Assembly (NCBI GenBank): GCA_030345135.1
Contig: CP128386.1
Coordinates: 3,848,567-3,912,566, forward strand
Direction of reading: 5' to 3'
Origin: Chitinophagaceae bacterium DXS
Lineage (GTDB): Bacteria; Bacteroidota; Bacteroidia; Chitinophagales; Chitinophagaceae
DNA: 64,000 bases
Shown here: piece by piece, positions 56,534-64,000 of the stretch
How positions within the stretch are numbered: position 1 is the stretch's first letter
How the letters are laid out: every line of letters begins with the position of its first letter
Program-made: the position numbers and the translations under genes
Notes under the pieces: generated by a model
What the model saw: the letters and a program-made list of their open reading frames with translations, nothing else
Databases searched by the model: none
What the model was told of the DNA's origin: nothing

Positions 56534-57229
56534 ATGATACGCTTTGCCAAAATTGACATGAATATTGATATTCAGGCAATCCAAAAAGAAGTGATGCAAT
56601 TATCTTCCGATTGGCAACTGCATTTAAATATCAAAGATTACGCAGGCAGTTGGTCAGCGTTATCATTAAGATCTCCCGGAGGTAAAGCAAATAATATCAT
56701 CCCGCAACTTCTTTCCGATACGCAGGTTTTTGAGGACACACCTTTAATGACGCAATGCCCGGCAATACAAAAGGTCATAGCCGGACTTGAGTGCCCGGTG
56801 TGTTCGGTACGGTTGTTAAATTTAACAAGCGGCTCTGTTATCAAACCCCACAAAGACGCTGATTTAGCATTTGAAAAAGGTGAAGCCAGATTGCATATTC
56901 CCATTTTTACAAACGAAAAGGTATTATTTTATTCGGAAGATGAACTGGTGCCGATGAGAGAAGGCGAATGTTGGTACTTGAATGCAAATCTTATACACAG
57001 CGTTGAAAACAATAGCAATTCAGATCGTATTCATCTTGTAATAGATTGTATGGTGAATGATTGGTTGAAAGATATTTTTGACAACGCAGAAAAAAGTGAA
57101 AAAGAAGATGTAGAAAATATAGAAGAAACATTATTGGTTATAGATGAGTTGAAAAGATCCAATACACCGGCAACGCTGGCCTGGGCCGCTTCACTGGAAA
57201 GCCGACTGAAGCAAAACGTTTTAAATTAA
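56534..57229 (+). CDS. Aspartyl/asparaginyl beta-hydroxylase-domain protein
   Basis: 231 residues. The double-stranded beta-helix iron/2-oxoglutarate oxygenase core has the metal triad H106-x-D108 (PHKDADL) and H155 (LIHSVEN), and R165 (RIHLVID) for 2-oxoglutarate. It carries a helical, acidic C-terminal extension (about 185-231). The family hydroxylates Asp/Asn side chains in proteins, and some bacterial members hydroxylate free proline. It starts a plus-strand cluster with a sulfotransferase, a formyltransferase and tail-collar proteins, so a product-tailoring role is plausible. Substrate unknown. Confidence 0.87.
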   Translation: MIRFAKIDMNIDIQAIQKEVMQLSSDWQLHLNIKDYAGSWSALSLRSPGGKANNIIPQLLSDTQVFEDTPLMTQCPAIQKVIAGLECPVCSVRLLNLTSGSVIKPHKDADLAFEKGEARLHIPIFTNEKVLFYSEDELVPMREGECWYLNANLIHSVENNSNSDRIHLVIDCMVNDWLKDIFDNAEKSEKEDVENIEETLLVIDELKRSNTPATLAWAASLESRLKQNVLN

Positions 57230-57252
57230 CAGAGCAAAATCTAATAGTCCTT

Positions 57253-58221
57253 ATGCATACCTCCGGTGTATCCGATTTGTATAATTATATTCCTTATAGT
57301 TTAAAGGAGGGCAAAACCGTACAATGGTTGAAGACCGGCAATATCCCTTATACCGATCCTTTTTTCGATACAACGCTGTTCAAGATCAAATATTTGCCGG
57401 AAAATCAAAAAAAGTTTAAAAGCAGTAGTTCTGTTGATATGTTGAGTGTATGGTCCAAAGAACAGGCGTCCATAAAACCTTCTGCTATTATATTTCATGT
57501 GTCAAGATGCGGTTCTACTTTATTATCTCAGCTGTTGAGTTTAAATGAAAAGCATATTGTATTATCGGAGGTGCCTTTTTTTGATGATCTTTTGCGATCA
57601 AAGTATAAAGAGAACGGAAAAGATTACAGTCATCTATTAAAAGATGCAGTTGCATTCTATGGACAAAAAAGAAAAGGAAATGAAGAACAACTTTTTATAA
57701 AGGCAGATAGTTGGCATCTGTTCTTTTATGAAGAATGGCGGGCTATCTATCCGCAAATACCTTTTATTCTATTGTTCAGAAGGCCGGACGAAGTTGTGCG
57801 GTCCCAAATGAAAAATAAAGGGCTTCATGCAGTTCCGGGAATGATAGAGAAAGAAATATTTCAATTGGGAGAATTACCGGAAGTTGGAGGGGCCTATGAA
57901 ATACACGTAGCAGCGGTGCTGGAACAGTATTACAAAAAAATGCAACAAATAGCAGTCATCGATAATAATGTGCATTTGTTCAATTATAAAGACGGTATAG
58001 AAAATATTGCTTTGAAAGTGTTGCATTCCTCAGGAATACAATTCGGCAAAGGCTCAGAAGATTTATACAATGAAAGAATGCACTTTGATGCTAAAGACCC
58101 CTATAAAGTGTTTGATGAAAAACCTTTATCAGGTTTAAATACAGACGAGCATTTGCAAAATGCATTTATGGCATACAAGGCATTAGATGCAATCAGAAAA
58201 AGTTCTTTACAACAAGTGTAG
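57253..58221 (+). CDS. Sulfotransferase family protein
   Basis: 322 residues. The 5'-phosphosulfate-binding loop is SRCGSTLLS at 84-92 (after IIFHV), and the 3'-phosphate segment is LLFRRPDEVVRSQMKNKG. It transfers sulfate from PAPS to an unknown acceptor. No signal peptide, so it works in the cytoplasm. It follows the hydroxylase by 23 bp. A broken APS-kinase gene (needed for PAPS) overlaps its 3' end on the other strand, which suggests that PAPS is now supplied from elsewhere. Confidence 0.87.
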   Translation: MHTSGVSDLYNYIPYSLKEGKTVQWLKTGNIPYTDPFFDTTLFKIKYLPENQKKFKSSSSVDMLSVWSKEQASIKPSAIIFHVSRCGSTLLSQLLSLNEKHIVLSEVPFFDDLLRSKYKENGKDYSHLLKDAVAFYGQKRKGNEEQLFIKADSWHLFFYEEWRAIYPQIPFILLFRRPDEVVRSQMKNKGLHAVPGMIEKEIFQLGELPEVGGAYEIHVAAVLEQYYKKMQQIAVIDNNVHLFNYKDGIENIALKVLHSSGIQFGKGSEDLYNERMHFDAKDPYKVFDEKPLSGLNTDEHLQNAFMAYKALDAIRKSSLQQV

Positions 58222-58390
58222 CATAAAATCGGTTAATTGTTGTGAGGCCTCTCCGGATGAAAGCAATGACGTATTGACGATGAGATGCGGATGGACGGGA
58301 GATTCATAAGGATCATTAATTGTTCTTTAACCAAAGCGGCAATAGTACTTTTCCGGCACCAGATAAACCGGTAAGTTGAATTAAGGGCAG
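58207..58390 (-). pseudogene. Remnant of APS kinase (cysC-like), internally deleted and frameshifted
   Basis: Read on the minus strand, it opens LPLIQLTGLSGAGK, the exact P-loop region of adenylylsulfate kinase. One missing A then shifts the frame to STIAALVKEQL. About 120 residues are missing, and a third frame continues NDPYESPVHPHLIV and SSGEASQQLTDFML to a TAA stop, which matches the APS-kinase C-terminus. The expected start codon reads CTG. The order and spacing of both ends make chance unlikely. APS kinase makes PAPS, the donor of the sulfotransferase encoded on the opposite strand next to it. Confidence 0.8.
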
Positions 58391-58423
58391 AAAGATAAAT
58401 TTATAAACAATAATAGTATTTAG

Positions 58424-59497
58424 ATGGAAAGTATTTCAGTAGGAGTGTTGCTGCCTTCGTCCACTATTTTGCCTATCAGCAAAGATTTTGAGAAAGGGTT
58501 GAAGGATGGATTAAAGCTTTCGCCGGAGATCAACGCAGAAATTGTCAAAGAGTTTATAGGACAAGGCAGTTTGAAACAAACAGAAGAAGCGTGCAACAAG
58601 TTTTTTAATTATCATGATGTAGATATTATAACAGGAATTGTCTCAAGCAAGGTAATGGAAGACTTGTCTGAAAGTTTTAAAACAAGAAAAAAATCCATTA
58701 TCATAAATAACCTTGGCGGCCATATTCCGAATGTAAAAAAAATAAACGAGTACATATTCGTAAACTCAATGCACTTGTGGCAACATGCCTTTACAATGGG
58801 AAAATGGGGCGTACAAACTTTGGGTAAAAAAGGGATGTTCGTAAGTTCTATATATGATGCGGGTTACAGCTTTTCGCAAATGTTTAATATGGGCATGACA
58901 GCAGGTGACCCGGAAAGCAAATGGTCATTTTCGGTAACGCCAATGCCTGCTGCCGGGGAGTTGGCTGACATCAGCGTTCTTTTTCCTTTTATTGAAAAGT
59001 ATGAACCTGATTTTATTTTCGCAACATTCTGCGGTAAGGAAACGACATTGTTCTTAAACGAATTTATAAACAGAGGCTGGCATCATAAAATCAAGGTAAC
59101 AGGCCTGCCGTTTTTAACGGCACCGTTTGAGCCTTTGCAAGAACACTTAACGGTCTACTCAACATTGCCGGTAACCAACAAGCCTGAGTATCTGGCAGAG
59201 AAAGCATTCTATGATTTGGGTTATACAACAGGAGTAAATATTGCTAAAGCTGCATTGGCTTCTGACGGCACCGATTTGCAAAAGCAACTTGAAAACTTAC
59301 ATAACATGTTTTCTGTTGCCAATAACAGTTCAGGAGATGAATTGACGATTGTTAAATATGATTTGCCGGCTAACGGAAGTAAACCGGCGCCTTCAATCGT
59401 AACATCGTTCGACACTTTTGATAAAAAAAATCAAGCCATGCAAACATTACATGGTGACATGAATTTTGGATGGGCTAACCCTTATCTCTGTATATAG
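58424..59497 (+). CDS. Periplasmic-binding-protein type 1 fold protein without signal peptide
   Basis: 357 residues with a type 1 periplasmic-binding (branched-chain amino-acid/AmiC-like) fold: VGVLLPSS at the N-terminus, DIITGIVSSKVMEDL, and YDLGYTTGVNIAKAAL near the C-terminus. Export is ruled out as drawn: residue 1 is already the first strand of the fold and an in-frame TAG directly precedes the ATG. It therefore resembles cytosolic ligand sensors such as AmiC more than a transporter subunit; no permease or ATPase genes are present. It is followed by the formyltransferase after one base. Confidence 0.82.
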   Translation: MESISVGVLLPSSTILPISKDFEKGLKDGLKLSPEINAEIVKEFIGQGSLKQTEEACNKFFNYHDVDIITGIVSSKVMEDLSESFKTRKKSIIINNLGGHIPNVKKINEYIFVNSMHLWQHAFTMGKWGVQTLGKKGMFVSSIYDAGYSFSQMFNMGMTAGDPESKWSFSVTPMPAAGELADISVLFPFIEKYEPDFIFATFCGKETTLFLNEFINRGWHHKIKVTGLPFLTAPFEPLQEHLTVYSTLPVTNKPEYLAEKAFYDLGYTTGVNIAKAALASDGTDLQKQLENLHNMFSVANNSSGDELTIVKYDLPANGSKPAPSIVTSFDTFDKKNQAMQTLHGDMNFGWANPYLCI

Positions 59498-59498
59498 T

Positions 59499-60437
59499 AT
59501 GAGAATATTACTGCTTTGTAATTCAGATTTACTTGCTATGCCTGCGGCTATAGCATTGCGTAACAGAGGTGAATTGGTTGCTGTGGGAATAACCGAAAAG
59601 TCGAGTAAAATATTGATGCCGGCTTTAGCAAGTATCGGTATTGAAGGAGATTCTATCCATGTTCTTACAAGAAAAAATATTGAATCGGACCTTACACGGA
59701 TTATTACCGAAAATGAAATTGATGTTGTTTTCGTAATGACGTTTTCATGGAAAATTCCAGCATCGGTATTAACGCTTCCCAAGAAAGGATGTATCAATTT
59801 TCATTTTGGTTTGTTGCCGGAATATAAAGGGACTGATCCCGTGTTTTGGCAGTTGAAAAACATGGAGCAAAAGGGCGGTATCAGTATACATGTGATGACG
59901 GATGAAATTGATGCAGGCCCGGTTGTATTGATTGATGAACTACCTGTGATACCGGGTGAGACTTACGGTATCCATTGTCAGCGATTGGGTGCACTGAACG
60001 TTAATACAACTCGTAAGGTGCTAACTCTATTGGAAAAAGATGAAGTGTTGCCTGTAATTGAAAGTGATCAATCCGGAACTTATTGTAAAGCTCCAACCGA
60101 GCAAGAGCTTACCATTCATTGGAAAACACAAACGGCCGATGATATAGAATGGTTGATAAATGCAACGAATCCCAGGTATGGCGGCGCTACAACAAACATT
60201 CGTCAAATGCAAGTGCGAATATTGGAAGTTTCACCCGCAACAGTAAACATAGATCCGAACAATACACAAGAAATAATACCGGGAACTATAGTGTATGCAG
60301 ATCAGGTGTATGGATTGATTGTGGCATGCCGCGATAAACAATTTTTGAAGGTGAATATTGTGAGTATGCAAGAAGGGTATTTGTCGGGAATAAAATTGTT
60401 CAGCTTAGGGTTTAAACCCGGAGAAGTGTTTTATTAA
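59499..60437 (+). CDS. Formyltransferase family protein (Fmt/sugar N-formyltransferase-like)
   Basis: 312 residues. The N-terminal formyl_trans_N domain has the catalytic trio N100, H102 (INFHFGLLPEYKGTDP) and D139 (TDEIDAGPVV). The C-terminal half (about 200-312) is an OB-like domain as in Fmt and ArnA. It moves a formyl group from N10-formyl-THF to an amine. It is not the housekeeping Fmt by context; the acceptor is unknown. Tightly coupled with the binding-protein-like gene before it. An alternative upstream start at 59466 would overlap that gene. Confidence 0.86.
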   Translation: MRILLLCNSDLLAMPAAIALRNRGELVAVGITEKSSKILMPALASIGIEGDSIHVLTRKNIESDLTRIITENEIDVVFVMTFSWKIPASVLTLPKKGCINFHFGLLPEYKGTDPVFWQLKNMEQKGGISIHVMTDEIDAGPVVLIDELPVIPGETYGIHCQRLGALNVNTTRKVLTLLEKDEVLPVIESDQSGTYCKAPTEQELTIHWKTQTADDIEWLINATNPRYGGATTNIRQMQVRILEVSPATVNIDPNNTQEIIPGTIVYADQVYGLIVACRDKQFLKVNIVSMQEGYLSGIKLFSLGFKPGEVFY

Positions 60438-60541
60438 TTATTCTCCCGGACTATTTGAAAGGGAGCGCCGGCGCTTCTTTTATTCAAAAACTGGCATTAG
60501 ACTTAAATGATATTAAACAATTATCCTTAAAACAAAAAACT

Positions 60542-61141
60542 ATGGACGGAACAGTAGGCGAAATCCGCATTTTTGCAGGAAACTTCGCACCGCGTAATTG
60601 GGCGTTTTGTCAAGCGCAGCTTATTGCCATAAGACAAAATCCCGCCTTGTTCTCTATATTAGGGACATACTATGGCGGAGATGGAACTACAACTTTCGGG
60701 CTGCCGGATTTTAGAGGCAGGGCACCGATAGGCGCAGGCCAATCTCCGGGAAATTCTCTTTACACCATTGGTGAAGTTGGTGGAGAAACTGCACATACAT
60801 TGAACCTCACTGAAATGGCAGCACACACTCATGCATCTTCGGTAACACAAACAGGTGGCTCAGCTACGGCTACATTAAATGCCAGTTCTACTGCTGGTAC
60901 CTTGGCAAGTCCGGGTGGTAACCTGATTGCAGGCGACGGCAACTTGACAGTGTTTGCACCGGGTAACAGCACACCGGTTGCAATGGCAGCCAGTGCGGTA
61001 TCGCTTACCAATGTTACTATTCCGTTGCCTACTGCTGTTGATGCTGTTGCGGGTGGCAACCAACCACATAACAACATGCAACCGTATATTGCTATGAGCT
61101 TTATAGTTTGTACAACGGGGACATACCCTGCCAGAAATTAA
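60542..61141 (+). CDS. Tail-collar domain protein 1 (MdpB/microcystin-dependent-protein-like)
   Basis: 199 residues. The phage Tail_Collar domain fills the N-terminal third: VGEIRIFAGNFAPRNWAFC, YYGGDGTTTFGLPDFRGR. It is followed by a variable Ala/Thr/Gly-rich middle and a conserved end NQPHNNMQPYIAMSFIVC. Such proteins form tail-fibre-like trimers in phages; free-standing trios in bacteria have no settled role. The frame stays open upstream to a TTG at 60455, which would add 29 residues (with LNDIKQLSLKQKT), so a longer form cannot be excluded. Confidence 0.87.
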   Translation: MDGTVGEIRIFAGNFAPRNWAFCQAQLIAIRQNPALFSILGTYYGGDGTTTFGLPDFRGRAPIGAGQSPGNSLYTIGEVGGETAHTLNLTEMAAHTHASSVTQTGGSATATLNASSTAGTLASPGGNLIAGDGNLTVFAPGNSTPVAMAASAVSLTNVTIPLPTAVDAVAGGNQPHNNMQPYIAMSFIVCTTGTYPARN

Positions 61142-61165
61142 TAAACCTAATTAAAAAAATATTTT

Positions 61166-61777
61166 ATGGAAGGAACAATGGCTGAAATTCGCTGCTTTGC
61201 AGCAAACTTCGCTCCTAAAACCTGGGCGCTTTGCAATGGACAAACATTGGCAATAGCACAAAATCAAGCATTGTTTGCGCTTTTAGGAACAGTGTATGGC
61301 GGCGATGGTATTCAAACCTTCAGTTTGCCGGATTTTAGAAGCAGGATACCGGTGGGTACAGGAACAGGCCCAGTGGGTACTTTTGTTTTAGGACAAAAAG
61401 CAGGCGAAGAGTTTCACACTTTGCTGGCTACAGAAATGCCTGCACACAATCACCCTATCGCCATAACTGCAGGTACAGGGCAGGCAACGGCTAATATTAC
61501 TTTAAATGGTACAGATACTGCCGGTACTTTGGCAGTACCCGGCGGAAACTTATTGGGCGCGGATGACGGGAACGGCAATGTTACTATATATGCTTCGGGA
61601 ACGAGCACTGTTGCTGCAATGGCCGCCGGTTCCGTTACTATAAGTAATATTACTGCGCCTACCGTTGGTATTACGTTAGCCAATGCAGGCGGTAACTTAC
61701 CTCACAGTAATATTCAACCGGTATTGGGAATGAACTATATTATATGTATGCAGGGATTATTCCCTTCAAGAAACTAA
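61166..61777 (+). CDS. Tail-collar domain protein 2
   Basis: 203 residues, same design as its neighbours: MAEIRCFAANFAPKTWALC, YGGDGIQTFSLPDFRSR, then a divergent middle, ending GNLPHSNIQPVLGMNYIIC. It begins 24 bp after collar 1. The collar domain is conserved between the copies while the middle is rich in Thr, Ala and Gly and varies, as in tail fibres. Probably secreted or surface-assembled by a route not visible here; no signal peptide is seen. Confidence 0.87.
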   Translation: MEGTMAEIRCFAANFAPKTWALCNGQTLAIAQNQALFALLGTVYGGDGIQTFSLPDFRSRIPVGTGTGPVGTFVLGQKAGEEFHTLLATEMPAHNHPIAITAGTGQATANITLNGTDTAGTLAVPGGNLLGADDGNGNVTIYASGTSTVAAMAAGSVTISNITAPTVGITLANAGGNLPHSNIQPVLGMNYIICMQGLFPSRN

Positions 61778-61804
61778 TTTTTTTACTCAGTAAAATAAAA
61801 AATT

Positions 61805-62413
61805 ATGGAAGGTTATTTAGCAGAAGTACGCATGTTTGGTGGCACTTTTGCGCCAAGGGCCTGGATGTTTTGTGCCGGACAGCAATTGCCCATCAGTAAT
61901 TATACAGCGCTTTATGCGTTGATCGGTACCGTTTACGGAGGCGATGGCGTTAGTACTTTCAATTTGCCCGATCTCAGAAGCAGGGTACCGGTGGGTACAG
62001 GTCAAGGCCTCGGATTGGCAAACTATAGTCTGGGTATGGTAACAGGTACAGAAAATGTTACGTTGCTTCAAACCCAATTGCCCGTACACACACACGAAAC
62101 AACTGTTACGCCAGGTACTGCAGCTGCAACTGCGACAGCTACTTTAAATGGAAGTGCACCAGGAGGAGGAGGCGTTACTCCTGCAGGTTCTTTATTGGGC
62201 GCTGATGGTAATGGTTCCACAGTTTACGCTCCTGCAGGAAGTGCTACCACTCCTATGGCAAGTGCTTCAATTGCTATTACAAATTTTTCAGGGCCTGCAC
62301 CTAATGTTACTGTTGCTGCCGTTGGAAGCAGCTTACCTCATAATAATTTGCAGCCTTATCAAGTGATTAATTATATCATTTGTACGGAAGGTATTTTCCC
62401 TACGAGGAATTAA
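61805..62413 (+). CDS. Tail-collar domain protein 3
   Basis: 202 residues: YLAEVRMFGGTFAPRAWMFC, YGGDGVSTFNLPDLRSR, a variable middle, and a conserved end SLPHNNLQPYQVINYIIC. It starts 27 bp after collar 2 and closes the plus-strand cluster before a terminator. Three tandem, diverged copies are consistent with a hetero-oligomer. No phage structural genes are in the window, so a prophage origin is unproven. Confidence 0.87.
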   Translation: MEGYLAEVRMFGGTFAPRAWMFCAGQQLPISNYTALYALIGTVYGGDGVSTFNLPDLRSRVPVGTGQGLGLANYSLGMVTGTENVTLLQTQLPVHTHETTVTPGTAAATATATLNGSAPGGGGVTPAGSLLGADGNGSTVYAPAGSATTPMASASIAITNFSGPAPNVTVAAVGSSLPHNNLQPYQVINYIICTEGIFPTRN

Positions 62414-62441
62414 TTTTGTTGTACAATAACTGATATAAAAC

Positions 62442-62466
62442 AAAAGCTCCCGTCATGGGAGCTTTT
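62442..62466 (+). terminator. Terminator of the tail-collar cluster
   Basis: A 10-bp perfect stem AAAAGCTCCC / GGGAGCTTTT with a 5-base loop and a trailing TATTTT. Confidence 0.9.
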
Positions 62467-62525
62467 ATTTTATATACACACTTTAAAAAAATGAAATACA
62501 TAGTAAAGAAATGCAGTTGCGGTAA

Positions 62526-62560
62526 AATGAAAAGAGCATCTGTAAGATGCTCTTTTCATT
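62526..62560 (-). terminator. Terminator of the collagen-like gene
   Basis: A 15-bp perfect stem AATGAAAAGAGCATC / GATGCTCTTTTCATT with a 5-base loop, 19 bp past the stop codon. Confidence 0.88.
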
Positions 62561-62578
62561 GAATCTATAAACTTACAA

Positions 62579-64000
62579 TTACATTTTTGTAATAGTAAAA
62601 GTTGAAGGACCATTGGCAGGTAGAGTTACGCCAAGTGCTGCGAGGTTGAGATTTGTTAAACCAATTTTCACAACATCTCCCGCAGTCAATTTCTTTACTG
62701 TTGATATTGTGCCGCGTGCCTGAATTATATTGCCTCCTATTGAAGTACCGTTTGCATTATTAGAACCGACTCCCACGTCTGTTGCGGTACCGTTAACATA
62801 GATATTCGGGTAAATGAGAGCGTTTCCTGTAGCTGCAAGATTAACGGTTATCAAATAAAATCCTGTGGTTCCAACCGTATAACTATAAGTGGAGGTATTA
62901 AATGAACCGTAAGTTGGCGTAACTGAGGTAGTGTTAAAATTCACATCAGCAGTAAGAGTACTTCCGCTTGGTGGTGTGATTGTTTGGGAAGTACTCATTG
63001 TTGCCAGTAGTTCCACCGTACTTCCTCCACCACTCGGTGTACTGAATGCACCTGTACCGTCTAAGTATTTAGTAGACGAGCCTGAACCCGTTCCCAATCT
63101 CGCGGCCGGTATAGTACCTGAATTGGCTTGTCCCAATGCCGTTACTATATTATTACCCGTAGTTGGGCTATTGGTTGTAATGCTTAATGCCAGCGAACCT
63201 GCGGTATTTGTAACGTCGCCGGTATGAGCAGGTTCAGCACTTGCAGGCAATGTAGTTACCGGGTTAGTGGGTGCAAAAGGACTGCTTCCTGTTATATAAA
63301 TCTGATTGGCTGCTGTACCAATACTAAATCCTGCACCTGTTGCACCCGGCGCACCGGTAACCCCGGTAGCTCCCGTAGCGCCTGTTGCACCGGTAGCTCC
63401 TGTGACGCCTGCTGCACCCGTAACACCTGTTGCTCCGGTTACGCCTTGAACGCCTTGTACACCTTGTATTCCTTGTGGGCCAATAGCACCTGTTGCACCA
63501 ACTGAACCAGTAGCACCTGTATAACCTGTAGCGCCTTGAGCCCCTGTAATACCAGTTGCTCCGGTAACGCCTTGAACACCTTGTATTCCTTGTGGACCAG
63601 TATCACCTGTAGCACCTGCCACGCCCTGGATACCTTGTGCGCCAGTTGCACCAGTTGCTCCGGTAACGCCTTGAACACCTTGTAACCCTTGTGGACCAGT
63701 ATTACCTGTAGCACCTGCCGCACCCTGGATACCTTGTGCGCCAGTTGCACCTGTTGCTCCGGTAACACCTTGTACACCTTGTAGTCCTTGTGGACCAGTA
63801 TTACCTGTAGCACCTGCCACGCCCTGGATACCTTGTGCGCCAGTTGCACCAGTTGCTCCGGTAACACCTTGTACACCTTGTAATCCTTGTGGACCAGTAT
63901 CACCTGTAGCACCTGCCACGCCCTGGATACCTTGTGCGCCAGTTGCACCAGTTGCTCCGGTAACACCTTGTACACCTTGTAATCCTTGTGGACCAGTATC
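62579..64000 (-). CDS. Collagen-like repeat protein with C1q/TNF-like C-terminus, 5' end beyond window
   Basis: 474 codons visible; the frame stays open through position 64000. The upstream part is Gly-X-Y triplets, mostly [10 protein letters not shown] and [13 protein letters not shown], in a 33-residue (99-bp) tandem unit present about four times near the edge. A tail-fibre-like linker follows ([25 protein letters not shown]). The last ~145 residues are a beta-sandwich C1q-like head ([17 protein letters not shown]; ending FTITKM). It should trimerise as a surface stalk with a globular head. Proline is scarce, and Thr dominates the Y position, as in many bacterial collagens. Convergent with the collar cluster. 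Confidence 0.88.
   Translation of the reverse strand, partial: DTGPQGLQGVQGVTGATGATGAQGIQGVAGATGDTGPQGLQGVQGVTGATGATGAQGIQGVAGATGNTGPQGLQGVQGVTGATGATGAQGIQGAAGATGNTGPQGLQGVQGVTGATGATGAQGIQGVAGATGDTGPQGIQGVQGVTGATGITGAQGATGYTGATGSVGATGAIGPQGIQGVQGVQGVTGATGVTGAAGVTGATGATGATGATGVTGAPGATGAGFSIGTAANQIYITGSSPFAPTNPVTTLPASAEPAHTGDVTNTAGSLALSITTNSPTTGNNIVTALGQANSGTIPAARLGTGSGSSTKYLDGTGAFSTPSGGGSTVELLATMSTSQTITPPSGSTLTADVNFNTTSVTPTYGSFNTSTYSYTVGTTGFYLITVNLAATGNALIYPNIYVNGTATDVGVGSNNANGTSIGGNIIQARGTISTVKKLTAGDVVKIGLTNLNLAALGVTLPANGPSTFTITKM
63560..64000 (-). repeat. 99-bp coding tandem repeat in the collagen-like gene
   Basis: The landmark TGTGGACCAGTAT recurs with 99-bp spacing (near 63592, 63691, 63790, 63889 and 63988). 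Copies differ by a few bases. The other minus-strand frame also stays open across these repeats and is a by-product. Confidence 0.9.

Noticed and set aside
56534..62413. Prophage
   Set aside because: Three collar proteins but no capsid, terminase, portal, integrase or lysis genes in the window.
63439..63975. 178-codon minus-strand frame rich in VQLAHKV repeats
   Set aside because: It is an alternative frame of the collagen-like gene kept open by the 99-bp repeat.

Overview
The window looks like chromosome of a Bacteroidota bacterium, most likely the Chitinophagaceae/Sphingobacteriia side. Support: AT-rich coding with moderate GC, promoters of the Bacteroidota type (TTTG, 19 bp, TAnnTTTG), almost no Shine-Dalgarno sequences, and families typical of the phylum (a DUF4834 protein, a SMUG2-like uracil glycosylase, MetH split into two genes, a 615-residue PurF-like amidotransferase, TonB receptors with an N-terminal carboxypeptidase-regulatory-like domain). 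No prophage, plasmid backbone, CRISPR array or rRNA operon is visible.

Layout. 1-8.4 kb is metal traffic: the end of mgtE, a DUF190 gene and a CzcA-type RND pump in one operon, then a DtxR/MntR-type regulator divergent from a TonB-dependent receptor, with a DtxR-like operator inside the receptor promoter. 8.5-20 kb is housekeeping: ftsX, leuS, an NlpE-like lipoprotein, a SMUG2-like glycosylase, an AHSA1-like protein, thioredoxin, and split metH with a GxxExxY gene between the halves. 20-30 kb holds a large GC-rich repeat array, a flippase-like membrane protein, a DUF3108 protein, a 108-bp tandem array, a HerA-like ATPase, a sco-fur operon divergent from merC across a Fur/Zur-like palindrome, an S41 protease, thiL and a four-helix-bundle gene between inverted repeats. 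30-42 kb has suhB-like, adk, msrB, a two-component cassette with two unknown partners, an aminotransferase, a small lipoprotein missed by length cut-offs, a MurG-like glycosyltransferase, sixA-like and a PurF-like gene. 42-45 kb is a MarR-pirin-pirin-YceI-FMN reductase group with repeated candidate MarR sites. 45-53 kb is a SurA-like chaperone and rimP-nusA-infB. 53-56 kb has DUF4834, a HAD phosphatase, a CAU tRNA, DUF2304 and a GT2 glycosyltransferase. 56.5-64 kb is the accessory end: Asp/Asn beta-hydroxylase, sulfotransferase, a broken APS kinase, a cytoplasmic periplasmic-binding-like protein, a formyltransferase, three tandem tail-collar proteins and a converging collagen-like protein cut by the window edge.

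The most unusual signal is between the genes. Many intergenic stretches are built from short words repeated every 7 (sometimes 8) bases, in several unrelated sequence families (AGCTnnn, ACCTnnn, GATGTAC, CTTAAAG, CGTATAA, CATTCGCA, CACGAAG). Two of these families form good terminal inverted repeats around a lone small gene: 32-bp arms (29 identical) around a four-helix-bundle (23S-IVS-type) gene, and roughly 70-bp arms around a GxxExxY (PD-(D/E)xK-like) gene. Together they suggest small protein-plus-repeat elements with dispersed solo repeats, which is inference. The second system of interest is the tailoring-enzyme, tail-collar and collagen-like cluster at the right end.
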